Shown piece by piece: positions 11,660 to 22,879 of a stretch of 64,000 bases of DNA (the stretch's first letter is position 1; each line of letters starts with the position of its first letter). The notes below the pieces were generated by a model. The model ran no database searches and was not told the DNA's origin. It was given only the letters and a program-made list of their open reading frames with translations. Made by a program: the position numbers and the translations under genes. Origin of the DNA: Phascolarctos cinereus (Eukaryota; Chordata; Mammalia; Diprotodontia; Phascolarctidae); contig NW_018344185.1 in NCBI RefSeq assembly GCF_002099425.1, forward strand, positions 3,351,001-3,415,000, given 5' to 3'.

Positions 11660-12300
11660 ATATGAGAGATGGACAATATTTCTGCGCTGCTGCCATGCTG
11701 GCACTTGAATGGAGTTTATATTTTGTTTATGGAGCTGAATCCGAAGCCTTTATTTTTTGGGCCCAGCCTGTGTAATTCTTCTTCATGGGAGCTCGAAATG
11801 ACTGTGGAGCAGCTCAATATTCCATTTATTTTATTTATAAAAGAAATTCAAAGCCTGAAAAGATGAAGTAATTGACTTACTGGGATGACAGTTAAACCCA
11901 CTAAATTTAATCTTATCCTCTCAAGTACAACATATCGCGCTTACAAATTATCGCCCCGCACCAGACAGACCTGCTCTCTTCACCTAATGCAAATGGAAAT
12001 GGAGGCCTCTGTTATTGTATTATCTGACTTTACTATCAGCATTAATCCGGCTTAGCTCACTTAATGATGCCACTTGTGGCACTCTGAAGGCAGCAGAGAA
12101 GTCTATAAACTACTTCCATTAAAATGCAAATCGGGGCCCACAGAGAAAATAAGTGACACAAAAGTAGGAGAATTCGGCCATACACCACATTAGCCTCTCG
12201 CAGCACCGAACTGATACAAGTATAATAACTGATGCTGTGATTATTATGCTGGCTGTGGATTCCTGATGAAAGGGAGCCAGCCTAGCACAGAACGTCACAA
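11660..12300. promoter_or_regulatory. Candidate conserved non-coding element B (POU/OTX motifs)
   Basis: About 640 bp with no repeat, even composition and retained CpGs (atatcgcgc, tcgccccgc, aatccgg, atcggggc, attcggcc, ctcgcag). It carries two perfect POU octamers (ATGCAAAT at 11987-11994 and 12124-12131), a TAATCC site of OTX/PITX type at 12043-12048, a TGACAG of MEIS/TGIF type at 11886-11891 and several TAAT cores. This is the usual look of a vertebrate developmental enhancer. No frame is convincing as protein. The call is an inference from composition and motif density. Confidence 0.5.
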
Positions 12301-12870
12301 AAAGTGCTCCAACAAGCCAGGGTATTTAATTTCTGAAGAGATTTATATTTTTTGTTGTCAGGAAATGAACAAATACTTATCAATGTAAAAACTGCTATCT
12401 GAAATCTCCCTGCCAGGTTTTTCATACTGATATTATTTGCACCCCATAACACAGGAAATGAAAATCTTCTATGCCTTTCACATCTCTGCTGTATCTTAAA
12501 ATCCTTTGGTAACAGGCTTGCCTTAAAAAAAAAAAAGCTCCCCCCCCAACCTCTTTCCACCCCCATAAACACAAAAGAAAACTTCTGTGAGCTAAGGCTA
12601 AAGAATTACTAATGTTGGAGTTTGCCAACCTGACTTGGGCTTTCCTTGCAGGGCTCCTTCCTTTAGGGGTGGGAAGCCCCCACCACACAAAACTGTAACA
12701 TCTGTTTTACTTAAGAAGCCTTATTCGGTTTTTGCCTGGAAAAAAAAAAGAGTATTCCCTTTCAGGGTGAGGAATCATCAACGAGGGGTCTTGTATTGAT
12801 TCAAAATGGAGCATAATAAAACATGAGCAGGTGATTCAGTTTCATATTTTGATTCCTTTGTTTAAAAAAA
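12301..12870. other. Repeat-poor DNA between candidate elements B and C
   Basis: It contains short homopolymer runs (A12, C8) but no element that I can name. It may be the flank of the neighbouring candidate regulatory blocks. Confidence 0.3.
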
Positions 12871-12879
12871 AATGCTCTC

Positions 12880-13340
12880 AAGTTCTCCTGTTAGGGATCG
12901 TCGCATCTTCCCTTTGATGTTGGCAAGAGTACAAGGGCCTCAGATTCTGTGTCTTGTGGGGATGAGGCCGAGGGTAAACCATTTCTCACAGTCCCTAGGC
13001 AGTAAGCCCATCAATTGTGGTGAAGCTCTCAAATCCTCACCAGGATTTATTGTGGTGGCAGTGGGATCAATAAGACATTTTAAATATTACAATACCTTTT
13101 ATCGAAACAATATTAAAACAAAAACATTTTATCCTGTCATGGGGGCACAATTAAAATTGATTTTAGCAATCTTATCAGAGGCCCCCACCAGCCCCATTTG
13201 TCCAACATCTCAGGACAATTTGGTGTGAGTTATGTGATTGGCTGGGTCTCTTAAATGGAGAGGCCCTGAAGGAGCAAGGAAGGGATACTGATGTAGTTTG
13301 CTCAGCTGAGTTGTTTGGGCCAATTAATTGAGGCCATGAG
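12880..13340. promoter_or_regulatory. Candidate conserved non-coding element C
   Basis: Repeat-free block with GATA-type (cttatcag), CCAAT-type (gattggctg) and SOX-like (aacaatatt) words, together with CpGs at the 5' side (gatcgtcgcatc, ggccgagg). It lies about 0.6 kb from element B. Its status as a conserved element is inferred. Confidence 0.35.
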
Positions 13341-13479
13341 AAACCATCTCCTTCTGAACCCATCTGGACCTAGTTTAACAACTCCCAAACCATTGCCTTT
13401 CTGAGGGCAAATGCAACTAGCAAGGAAGAAGAGACAGCTTTTCTTTTCAGATTTGACTACTTAAGATAGCCATTTAGAC

Positions 13480-13800
13480 TTTTTATGTCTCAATTTCCTC
13501 TTCTGTAAAATGGGGATGAGAGGACATCTTCCTTACACCTATCCCACAACAATGTTATGAGTCTTAGATATGAAATGTAAAGGAGCTTTGATAGGTGCAT
13601 TGCTCCATCACTGTATAATTATTACAAAGAAGAGGGAGGGGGTTGATAAGTGGTGTAGTGACAAAATCATTGGACTATGGATGAGGAGACTAAGGGTTGA
13701 TTCATTTCAATAAAAAAAAAAGTTTCCCTCTATAAAATGAGCTAATTGAAATAAATGACCTCTCCGGTCTTTTCTAGCTCTAACACTGAAATTGGCCTTA
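13480..13800 (+). repeat. Two MIR-like SINE fragments
   Basis: The first (13480-13600) has 'tcaatttcctcttctgtaaa' and 'atggggatgag'. The second (13640-13800) has 'aagtggtgtagtgacaaaat', then 'ctcctataaaatgagcta'-like text and 'ggtcttttctagctctaac'. Both are diverged. Confidence 0.6.
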
Positions 13801-13839
13801 CTATGAAGTTTTAATTAATTAACAGTTTTTATTCTGCTA

Positions 13840-13935
13840 TCTCAGGAAACTGAGGCCCAGACTGGGGAATTCAGAGGATACACAACTAGTAAGCAGTTGA
13901 ACCAGGTTTAAAAACTAGGACCACTCACTGTAAAT
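13840..13935 (+). repeat. MIR-like fragment
   Basis: Short copy showing 'ctcaggaaactgaggcccag' and 'acacaactagtaagcagt'. Confidence 0.55.
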
Positions 13936-14296
13936 TCCCCATTCATTCCATTATATGTGGCTTCTGTACAGCACTAATTAAGAAGTGTGAAGAAAACTGC
14001 AGGGTTTTATGTATTGTAGGATTAAAATTGTGAAAACTTCTTGCCTGGAAAAGCTCTGTAGACTTGAGGGGTATCGTGACAGGGGACAGGACGTGGATCC
14101 TTCCTGCTGAGTCATGCTGGTAGATATTGGAATTATTTTTTGATTCAGCAGTTGTAATTATTAACCTGTTTGCTCTCCTTGCCCTATTGCTGGCTCCGGG
14201 ATGATTGAAGAGAAAGTCCAACACCCTCCTTCACATACACACTTCTTTAAGATGAAGCTAAACCCCTAAAACCTATTTCCTTGAGAGGATGCTCTC

Positions 14297-14445
14297 TTTT
14301 TTTTGCTTTTTTGGTGAGGCATTTGGGGTTGTGACTTGCCCAAGGTCACGAAGCTAGTAAGTGTCAAGTGTCTGAGGTTGAATTTGATCTCAGGTTCTCC
14401 TGACGCCAAGGCTGGAGCTCTATCTACTGTGCCACCTAGCTGTCC
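14297..14445 (-). mobile_element. MAR1/WSINE-type SINE
   Basis: Read on the minus strand it starts with ggacagctaggtggcacag, continues with 'gagatcaaattcaacctcag' and ends 'aagtcacaaccccaaatgc' before an A-rich tail. That is the complete body of the marsupial tRNA-derived SINE also seen at 57.5 and 59.1 kb. Confidence 0.85.
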
Positions 14446-14464
14446 AAGATACTTTTTTTTTTTG

Positions 14465-14620
14465 GTCTTTCCAAGATGTCATGGGGCAGTGTGACCTTGG
14501 ACAAACCACCTAACCACTTCAGTTCTCACTTTCCTCACCTGTAAAATAAGGGCATTAGACTAGATAACCTCTTAGGCCTTTTCCACTTCTAAATCCCATC
14601 CTTCCTTATTAACAGAGATC
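14465..14620 (+). repeat. MIR fragment
   Basis: It contains 'tgaccttggacaaaccacct', 'tcctcacctgtaaaataagg' and 'ataacctcttaggccttttc' in MIR order. Confidence 0.7.
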
Positions 14621-14639
14621 AAGGGTGAAGCAAAGCTTT

Positions 14640-15780
14640 CTTATGTTTAAGGCAATTTAGGTTGGCAATGTATATGCAGGGCTGGGACAAAGCATTTGTC
14701 CACTGTGGGTCATGTTTTAAAATTACACCTCCAGTGTGTTATTCTCTACCTGAGGCATACAGCCTTCATTGTGACTCATGAGAATACCCATGTACCATAG
14801 AAATCAACATTTTCTGGAATTAAAAATAGGCACAGGTATAAAAGGTAATATTGAAAAGTGTTCATCCTTTTATTCCCCCTTATGTGTTGTGCTCTAGGCC
14901 TACCTTGCTTACCCCTTTCCTATGTGTGAGAATATTTAAGGATAACAACGCTGGGTATTGGAATGGTTTCCCCTGTGGCCATGGCTCTGTAAAGCAAGTC
15001 TAGACCCATCTTGAGAACCCAGTACAGAAAGAGATTTTTTTTGGGAAATAAATTACTGCTTTTTCTTACATCCACATTGTCTCAGAATCTTTTCTTCTGG
15101 GGCTCTGGGATTGGATCAATTCCAGGTGTTTGAATTCTGTTGGCAACAGTAGGGTTAATTTAAATCAGGATTAGGTCACTAGGCTAAGGTCATGGATGGG
15201 GAGATGGGGAGATGGGGAGGAAGCAGAGGCAGCAAAAAAGAAATGAAGTCAGGAATGCAGGAGAACCACTTGACATTAGGCTGTCAAGCCAAAGTGGGGA
15301 AAACAGAACATCAGAGTCAGGAGGGGCAGAGGAAGCTTTTTGGTTTAAGCTAAGGGACTGGAGGAACAGAATAAGACCAGAGAGGTAGCTCTCCAGCTGA
15401 GACAAGAGTGCCTGAAGGCCTTAAGCACTTGGTTTCAGAATCATCCTCCTTCTCTTACCCAGGCTCAGATTAATATTCCCTCCTCCCTCTCCAAAGAGCC
15501 CAGCATGGTTGCTCTAAGGTCCTGACAGAGTGTGAAGAAATGGTTCTTGGCTAAAAGCATATAAATTTCATTTCAAGTAACACATTCTAATTCAATCCTC
15601 AGTTCTGTTTGAAGCAAACATTTATTTATCCCCATAGGGCGTAAGAACTTGGTTCTACCCCACATGTCAGGAAACCAACCTCATTTCAAGGAAATGGGAG
15701 ATTATCACAGCTTCATTAATTTCTTCTTCTTCACTGTTTAAGATCGTTCTTTCGATTTCATCATCATCATCATCATCATC
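14640..15780. other. Unassigned DNA
   Basis: No gene. A weak LTR-like polyadenylation context occurs near 15045-15110 (see rejected items). Low-complexity gatggggagatgg units occur near 15195-15225, and a CAT trinucleotide run ends at 15780. Confidence 0.3.
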
Positions 15781-16015
15781 AAAAAAAAAGCATTTATTTA
15801 GTGCTTATTATGTGCCAGGTACTATGCTATGTATGTAGCATACAAAGAAAGGCCAAAATACGATCCCTGCCCTCAAGAAACTCACATTCTAATGGGGAGG
15901 TAAGGTGGCCAACACACCAATAATGATGCACATTCAAGATCTATGCAGGGTAAGTGGGTGGTAACCTCAGAAGCAAGGCACTAGCAGTGGCAGGGGTAGG
16001 GAGAAGAGGGACCAG
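15781..16015 (-). mobile_element. L2 LINE, 3' part (antisense)
   Basis: The plus strand reads 'gcatttatttagtgcttatt', 'atgtgccaggtactatgc' and 'ccctgccctcaagaaactca', followed by 'agcttcttgaagaag'. This is the reverse complement of the L2 3' end and the last part of its ORF. Confidence 0.7.
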
Positions 16016-16130
16016 GAAAAGCTTCTTGAAGAAGTTAAGTGACTCAGGGTCATGTGACTAGTGAGTAAGCTTCTGTGGCAGGATCTGAACCCAGGTCCAG
16101 TGGATTCTAAGTCCAATGACCATTCACTAC
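16016..16130 (+). repeat. MIR-like SINE fragment
   Basis: It has 'agtgactcagggtcatgtga', 'aggatctgaacccaggtcc' and then a position matching the SINE 3' end. Confidence 0.6.
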
Positions 16131-16599
16131 AATGTGCTGTCTTATCCTTTATCAAATTGAACACTATCTCTCTAGTTTCTGGAAAGAACTGAGAATTGAT
16201 GATGTTGAATTGATTCATTCATTATTCAGCAAATATTTGTTAATTCAAAGTAGAGTCTTCACATCATCCTAATGTAATCTCATGTTTATTGAGAAAAAAA
16301 TTAGTTTTTGTAGTATATACTGTGTCCACATTCCCAAGTAGGATGGGAAGTCTGGGGTTAAAATTCCAGCCTGCTGTTTACCATTTGTGCCTGTATTAAG
16401 GTGCAAAGAAAATGTAAGACATGGTCCCTGTGCTTGAAGTTGTGACACTCTATCTGAAGAGTCAGTACATACATACTTTAATAATATAAAACAAGAGAAG
16501 ACATTTCAGGTTGCAATCCCATTCCCCCCCAGCCCAACCCTCAATCCCTTCTCCTACAGGCTAAACTAATCCCTGGTTTGTTCAGGAAATCCCCATGTG

Positions 16600-17210
16600 G
16601 TATGAACTTGAAGCTCTTCACCATCTTGACTTCCCTTCTTGTGATTTACTCCAGCTTATTAATATCCTCCTGATATTTGACATCCAAAAATGAACATACT
16701 CCTCTAGATATGATCTTACTAGGGCAGGGCGCAGTGGACCCATTATCTTTTTTGCCTTGAAACTAAGCTTCTACTGCAACCCAAAATTTCATTAGTTATT
16801 TTGACTACTTTGTCACAGTGTTGATTGGTATGGAGCTTATAGCCCACTAAAATTTCCAAATCTTTTTCTTCTGAACTGCTGTGCATCCATACCTTCCCAT
16901 CTTGGGAAGGTGATTTTTTGACTCGAGTATAACATTTATCCCTATTAAATTTCATCTTATTTGCTTAAGTCCATTGTTCAAGATTTTTTTTGGAACCTGA
17001 CCTTCCCATCCAACATGGTAGCAATCCTTTCTGGCTTGGTGTCACCTGAGAATTTGACAAGGTTGACATTTATGTCTTTTCTCAAACATCAACAAAAATT
17101 GTTAAATAGCATAGATTCCTTAGGTACCCAACTAAAGATTCTTTCTAAGTTGACATTGAACCATCCAATGACTACTTTGGGGGCACTTTGTAAAGTGCTT
17201 AGTTAAAAAA
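16600..17210 (-). mobile_element. L3/CR1-clade LINE, reverse-transcriptase end
   Basis: On the minus strand a frame at 16955-16743 begins MKFNRDKC and continues with SSSEEKDLEILVGYKL, HCDKVVK, and NEILGC. Those residues sit in the positions typical of the CR1/L3 reverse transcriptase just after the catalytic part (MKFN.DKC ... EKDLG.LV ... CD.V.KKAN.ILG). It is an old mammalian L3 relic. The surrounding 600 bp follows the same element on both sides but is too decayed for exact ends. Confidence 0.75.
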
Positions 17211-17289
17211 AACTCAGCTATTTTTGTTGTTACTATTGTTGTTTATTTTTATAAATATGAAAAGTGAAAGGAGTATACTTCTTTTGCTT

Positions 17290-17505
17290 TCCAATAGGCA
17301 GATAACATAGCTTAGTGAAAGGAAGCTTATTGATTTAACATCAGGAGACCTGGGTTCTAGTCCCACTTCTGCCATTGATTTTGGCAAATTTTGTGTGAAT
17401 TTGGGCAAATCTTCCACTTTGTTTTCTTTAACCTTTTCATCTGTAAAATTACAAGGTTGGGCAAAATGGTCTCTAAGGTTCCTTCTAACTTTGAATAATC
17501 ATATT
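17290..17505 (+). repeat. MIR, nearly full length
   Basis: It shows 'catagcttagtgaaaggaag', 'gacctgggttctagtcccac', 'ttcatctgtaaaattacaag' and 'ggtctctaaggttccttct' in order. Confidence 0.8.
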
Positions 17506-17814
17506 GGCAGTGAGAGAGAAGAGAGGAGGCCAGAGTGTGGCAACATGATGGGGATGGGGCATGTCAAGTTGCATTTCTATAGTTCTGCATACCTAGACTA
17601 GATTCTGAAAGGAAAGGAGATTGGAGGAGTCTTTGGAATAGAGGAATGGGTAGGCTGCTGCTAATGGGAATAGGAGAGAGAGAGATCTGAAAGGTTTCTT
17701 TGTCTGAAGCGAAGGGCACAGAGTCAAAGAGGTGAGGAAGATAAGAGGAAAAAAAGAAGGCTAATATAGGTTCTTCAAGCCAAGATGAAACAACCCAATA
17801 TAGAATATGAGTCA

Positions 17815-18145
17815 TGGAAACATGAAATTTTAGACTTGGAAAGGATTTTCAAATTCATCTTGTCTAACACCCTACATTTTCTAGTTCTTGTTTTACCACT
17901 TCCTAGCTATGTAATCATATGCAAGTCAAACACTTTGCAAGCATTAAATTAGATGAACACATGTGAAAATTCTTCAGAATCTATCATATGAATGTTAGGG
18001 ACCATTATTATATCGATGAAAATAAGAAGCTGGGTGAGTTGCTCAAGTTCATACAACTAGTGTTCATGGCAGAGTCAGGATTAGAATTCAGGTTTCCTAA
18101 CTTTTCTGGCTGGTGTTCTTTCTACCATACTAAGATGCTTCTCTC
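17815..18145 (+). repeat. MIR/THER-type SINE fragments
   Basis: A first fragment carries 'aaattttagacttggaaagg'. A second (17985-18145) has 'gtgagttgctcaagttcata' and 'gattagaattcaggtttcct'. Both belong to CORE-SINE families. Confidence 0.6.
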
Positions 18146-18299
18146 ACACCACCATTATGGTCTTGCTTCTGTTGGATTCTAAAGTCTTACATGGAAGTAT
18201 CAGTGACTAAATCAAAGCATACTTGTCCATTCAATCACATTATCACAAAGCAAGCATTCACACAGGCTATTAGACATCGCTTAATAAGTCAAGAAACTG

Positions 18300-18525
18300 G
18301 CTCAGACAAAGTGTGCAGCAGAACACACAGGAAGACCTGGATTTGCATTCTGCCTTAGACATTATGCATATGGTCCCGGGCAAGTCAGTGTACCTGTAGG
18401 AATCTCAATTTCCTCACCTGCAAAATGGGCTTAACAATAAAACCTATCTTTCCCAGGGTTGTTGGGAGGATCAAATGATACAGTGTATGAAATGTGCTTT
18501 GAAAACCTTTAAAACCTTGACAAAG
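18300..18525 (+). repeat. MIR, nearly full length
   Basis: It shows 'acctggatttgcattctgcc', 'tcctcacctgcaaaatgggc' and 'gttgttgggaggatcaaatg', followed by 'gtgctttgaaaacc'. This is the whole 3' two thirds of MIR. Confidence 0.85.
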
Positions 18526-18652
18526 TAGAGGAAGAGCCTCAAAGTCGCTGTGAATCCTGAATCAGGCTGTCATTATTACACTTCAGAATATCAATCATTT
18601 CTTTGTTGTGGAGGCTCAAACCTTTTTAGCTAACTGAGAGTTGATGTTGCCC

Positions 18653-18725
18653 TATGGTGGTGGTGGTGGTGGTGCTGGTAGTAGTAGTAGTAGTGGTAGT
18701 AGTTGTAGTTGGAGGAGGAGGAGGA
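18653..18725 (+). repeat. (GGT)n/(AGT)n/(GGA)n trinucleotide repeats
   Basis: Three adjacent trinucleotide runs: ggtggt, agtagt and ggagga. Confidence 0.9.
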
Positions 18726-18822
18726 GGAGTTTGTAAGCTCCTTGAGGGAAGGGGCTGTCTTTTGCCTGTTTTTGTAGCGCTAACACATAATAGGAACTTA
18801 ATAAGTGTTTATTTAAATTAAA
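18726..18822 (+). repeat. L2 LINE 3' end
   Basis: It reads 'gtaagctccttgagggaagg', 'ggctgtcttttgcctg' and 'aacttaataagtgtttattt', the classic L2 terminus. Confidence 0.8.
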
Positions 18823-19235
18823 ATGTAATAATAAATCACCAATCCTGTGCTGTGTATCACCTTTGATTTTAGACCCTAAGTCAGCCTTAAGCTTAGATTC
18901 TAAGCTCTGCAACCCATCATTTGCCCCACATTTAAAGCCTTTCCAGCTTTTCAGAACTTGTGCCGTGATGGCATAGCCTTGGAAGAAGCCCAGGTTGCTC
19001 CATTATGAAGCACTGGAAAAGGACTTTGACGAAGGAGAGATATGGAGGAATGCTTCCTAAATTTGTATGTCTTTCTCGAGCATGGGGCATGCTTATCTTC
19101 CCATCATCCTTCCAATTTTACCACAGTCCAATTGGTTGAAATGCTTGGTCAACTGATCATTCTAATAGATTTTCCTTCTCACTGAAAGGACTGCTACATC
19201 GAGTAATTGTTTAGCAAAGGGTATGTATCATTGAT
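18823..19235. other. Unassigned DNA
   Basis: No gene and no named repeat. Confidence 0.3.
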
Positions 19236-19450
19236 GGAGTCAGAGAGATATGTGGTGTTCTGGTCCTCTTACTGAGTAATTGTAGAGGTGAGTAAGCTGT
19301 TTACCTTCCCTAAGCCTCGGTTTCCTCATCTGTAAAGGGGGGATAACTATACTTGAATTGTTCTATAGGGCTATTGAGAGGACTGAATGAGAAAACATAT
19401 ACCAGAGCAACTTTTTAGAGCATAATTACAAAGCACAAATTATTACTACT
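19236..19450 (+). repeat. MIR, nearly full length
   Basis: It shows 'gtaagctgtttaccttccct', 'tcctcatctgtaaagggggg' and 'gggctattgagaggactgaa' in order. Confidence 0.8.
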
Positions 19451-19464
19451 GGGACCATCACAGA

Positions 19465-19775
19465 GGATCATAGGATGTAGAACTTAAAATCATCTGTTTT
19501 AACACTCTCATTTTACACATGAGGAAACTGAAGTCCAAGGAAATGAAATGATCTGCCCAAGACTGAAGAGGGATATAGGATTAGAGATTTAGAGCTCATA
19601 GGGACATTGAGGATCATGTAATCCAAACCCCTTATTTTGCAGATGAGAAAACTGAGGCCCAGAGAGGAGATCTGATCCATCCAAAGTCACACAGACAGTA
19701 AGGATCAAAGTCTGGATCTGAACCCAAGTTTTCTTAATCTAAATCCAGGATTCTTTCCAGCATACCAGACAAGTA
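19465..19775 (+). repeat. Two CORE-SINE copies in tandem order
   Basis: The first (19465-19570) has 'acatgaggaaactgaagtcc'. The second (19575-19775) has 'gattagagatttagagctca', 'cagatgagaaaactgaggcc' and 'tctgaacccaagttttct'. They are separate insertions of the same SINE class. Confidence 0.75.
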
Positions 19776-20539
19776 GTAAATTAAATTAAATGAATAATAT
19801 CCCTCAGAACAAAGGCTCATCACTTGGACCATAATTTGAAGTAAAATGATACTGAAGGGATGAAAAAAAGAAAATGGAAAAGGAAATGACACTGGATCTT
19901 CCTTTCCCTCACAACATTATAATAATCCCCAGTAAATTATTATCTATTCACCCAAAACAGGTAATATCACACTGGAAGTGTTCATCTTCCAAATTCATGC
20001 ACTGTTTCCAAAATCAAAGTCTTTTAATGATTCATATGAATGTTCATGTAGACATAAAAATATTTCACTTAGTAAAGACCTTTCCAAGTTAGAGATGAAA
20101 TTATTTTACAAATATGAATTCTGTTAGTTTCACAATGCCTCTTTGTGGTAAGTTGTTTTGCTTGTTCAGGTATGTAGGAAACTGAGGCAGAGGTAAGAGA
20201 GACAATTTTCCCCAATTCATGTAGAAAGTCTATCATAGAAACCAGGAAGGGAATTAAAAAATTCCTAAGGCAGTTAGATGGTAGTGCCAGTTTTTTCTGT
20301 GTACAACAAAGTGATTTGAAGGAAAACAGAATGTTTTATAAGCAAGGTGTACTCTTTTCTGGTAAGCATTCTGTCTTGAGTTTGTCCTCACTCTTTTTCC
20401 TCTAAAAGAACTAAGCACAATTTTGTGTACTGATTTTAGGAAGTGGCCTTTTGCTTCCCAGTATATAATTAATGTCTGAAACAAAGGATAGCTGGATGCC
20501 TACACTGCTTTAAGTTAATAAATAAAGTTCATTGTGCAC
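19776..20539. other. Unassigned AT-rich DNA
   Basis: No gene or named repeat. A decayed SINE remnant may lie near 20170-20240 (ggaaactgaggcagaggt). Confidence 0.3.
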
Positions 20540-20930
20540 TTAAAACTAAAGAAAGTGTTTAATCTAGAAAATATTTTTTAAATCAAAACTATGCATAATT
20601 TCCAAATTCAGTTTCTTAGTAGCTCTCCTGCATGCTAAATTTTCAAGTAGAATAGCTATTATTTCCCACTGATGAACCACAAATGGGTTGAAGATATTTG
20701 CATACCTTTTTACACAGAGTATACACCAGTAATCTAACCTCTGATTCTTCTTGCTGAATTCCATTTAATTTGTCATTAATTAGTAAATTGTTATGTGAAA
20801 TACTGCAAAGCATCTTGGGTGAAATGGCTAGCACAAAGATTATTCTTCTGGAAGCTATCTAAAATTGTTACTACTGAGCAATTTCCATAAAAATAGAACG
20901 GCCTTTGGAGCTTTTCTTTTAAAATAAGAA
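20540..20930. promoter_or_regulatory. Candidate conserved non-coding element D (POU/homeodomain motifs)
   Basis: AT-rich, repeat-free block. It holds a perfect POU octamer in reverse (ATTTGCAT, 20696-20703), a TTAATTAG homeodomain core near 20777 and 'aaatcaaaactatgcataat' near 20580. It forms the left edge of the repeat-poor region that runs to 23.75 kb. Its regulatory nature is inferred. Confidence 0.35.
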
Positions 20931-21229
20931 TAAAATGAACCAAACGGGAGGAACAAATAAAGGCAATAATAAATCAAAGACAAAAGACAGGAAACCAGCA
21001 AAAAAAAAGTCTCTAGGAAGATACAATGTTAAGTTTCATCCCCCCCCCTTACTTCAACTTATTTTTGAACTACAGAAGATGGAGTGGGAAAAAAAACCAA
21101 CTCAACTCAATACCAACACTCAAATCTTTCCTAAAAACATAGTTCCTGCTTTTTGAATCTTTGCAGTTGACTTACTTCTCATGCCCTCTGTAACGGCAAC
21201 TCATCATATCTATTTGCATTTGTTCTGTC

Positions 21230-21290
21230 AAATGTGTGTGTGTGTGTGTGGGGGGGAGGTTGGCGGGGGGGGAGGGGGTGGTGGGAAGAG
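21230..21290 (+). repeat. (TG)n followed by G-rich run
   Basis: A tgtgtg run passes into ggggggaggttggcggggggg. The G tracts could form a quadruplex on the plus strand, but this is only compositional. Confidence 0.85.
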
Positions 21291-21994
21291 TCATTGCTTT
21301 GAATGATTCTCTTTCTTTCATGGAAACAAAATGCACCCCTGATCGGCAGGGCTTTCTCGGCCTTTAAAGTTGTTTCCAGTGTTTCATTTCTCCCTACTGC
21401 CATCCCTGTGACCAAGTCCAAATGAAAGGCAAGTCTCTCCAGCCCCCCTCCCTCTCTGGCTTTCTCTCCTCCTTGGTTTCAATGGTTGATTGAACGCTAT
21501 GTTAGGTTCAGTGAACTTGGTCTTGGCTTCTGCTCCACCCACAAACATCGTCTGCTCCAAGGTAGATTTCCATATGAAAGCGACTGTCCCTTCGCCCGTT
21601 TTGGAATTTCCAAGCTGTTCTGGGGGCTCCCACTTTCTCTGAGCAAGAAGTCGATGCTTAGGGCTCCCAACGCCACCCCGCCCCTTCGGCCCCGCCTAGC
21701 CGTGGCCCCTTCCTCAACTTCTCAATCTACTCGCTTTCCTAGCCTAGGCCTTAGCAAACAACCGCAAGCCTGCCTTGGAGAACATGTAGCCTCAGTTTCC
21801 TCTAACCCGACTGAATGATAGTGTAAGATAGGGTTTCTTTCTTTGGGGGAGTGGGTGGGATGGAGGAGGAACAGGACAGGCGGTGAATGTCAGGAGACAG
21901 AGACGGAAATATCAACCTCCTCTAGTCTAACTAATCCAGCACCCCCAGCCCCACCACCCTCAGAGGCTGTATCCTTAGTCATTCCTCCAGGGGA

Positions 21995-22160
21995 ACATTT
22001 GCAAGGATGGCAAATGTGGGCTGCTTGGCTAGTGCCACTTAGAGGACTTTGGGTTTGCCAGAGCAGACACTGTGCATTTTAATCATTCCTGCTTTCCGAA
22101 GAGCCTATTATGCCTTGAAGTGCCGCGAAAAGATTCAGGAGCACTTCAGCAAGCTGCAAA
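21995..22160 (+). repeat. Inverted repeat, left arm
   Basis: This arm is the partner of 22880-23050 on the opposite strand. Starting from acatttgcaa (21995) it shares, in the same order, a gctg/ttgg stretch, TTTGGGTTTGC, AGCAG.CACT.TGCATTTTAAT, CTTTC.GAA.AGC.TATT and CCTTGAAG, then after about 40 nt AGCTGCAA. In the core (22049-22120) 60 of 72 positions agree without gaps. Differences fall at codon positions 1, 2 and 3 in a 6:3:3 ratio in the shared open frame, so protein coding is unlikely. Confidence 0.85.
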
Positions 22161-22879
22161 ACTCCAATGTTTTAGTGACCTTACTTTGTGTCCGCACTTT
22201 GGCCAGGGGACAACTGGGAAGGAGCAGAAAGACTATTCTTTTTGCGCGCCGCGTCTCTTGGGCGAGTCAAAGGCCTTATTTGCAGCTGTCATTTTACGAC
22301 CAGTAAATACAGTATCCTTCTTTTCGAGAGAGACAAGACAAGATGGCCTTTCCTTCTGAAAGTCTCACAAATCTGGGGTGTCTCCCACCCAGCTCCGCGG
22401 CGGATGGTAGGGAGAGGTGCTGACTGCGGCCCCCGCGCAACCCGTATTAATCTATTGGCTTGCTATGAAAGGACGTCATGGTGTCTTAATATTTCCACCT
22501 TGGGGCCTTTCCAGGCTCTCCCTGCATAGTGATGTTGGAGTGAAGTTTCGAACAATGCCTGGCTTCTTCCTTTCAGGGAGGGGTGAGGAGAGAGGCGGTG
22601 GTAGTGATGGTGGTGGGGAGTTTATGGACTTCTCGTGTTGGAAGAAATACTGCATGTCGCTGTTGTTGTTTTTATTATATCCTGCTTACCGATGTCATTC
22701 TGACAGCGGGGACCCAACTGTCTGGGAAATTATAAATATGGTTGTAATTTGGCAATGTGAGGTGGTTGCAGAAACGTTTGTGTGGGTATGGGGGTGGGGT
22801 GGGGAACGACGAAGGGAACCTAGCCAATAGGCACCCTAAGCATCGTCCCCAGCAGCCAAATGGCTTTCAGCGCTCTTTT

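Noticed and set aside
14640-15160. Possible LTR with polyadenylation context near 15050
   Set aside because: Only a weak AATAAA-like context is visible, with no defined ends, no matching second copy and no internal retroviral sequence.
21230-21290. G-quadruplex promoter element
   Set aside because: The G tracts adjoin a TG microsatellite and can be explained by simple repeat growth. There is no independent sign of a promoter here.
22417-22830. 137-codon open frame
   Set aside because: Low-complexity glycine and tryptophan-rich translation, overlapping with other frames and no recognised domain. It lies in the CpG-rich block, where stops are rarer.
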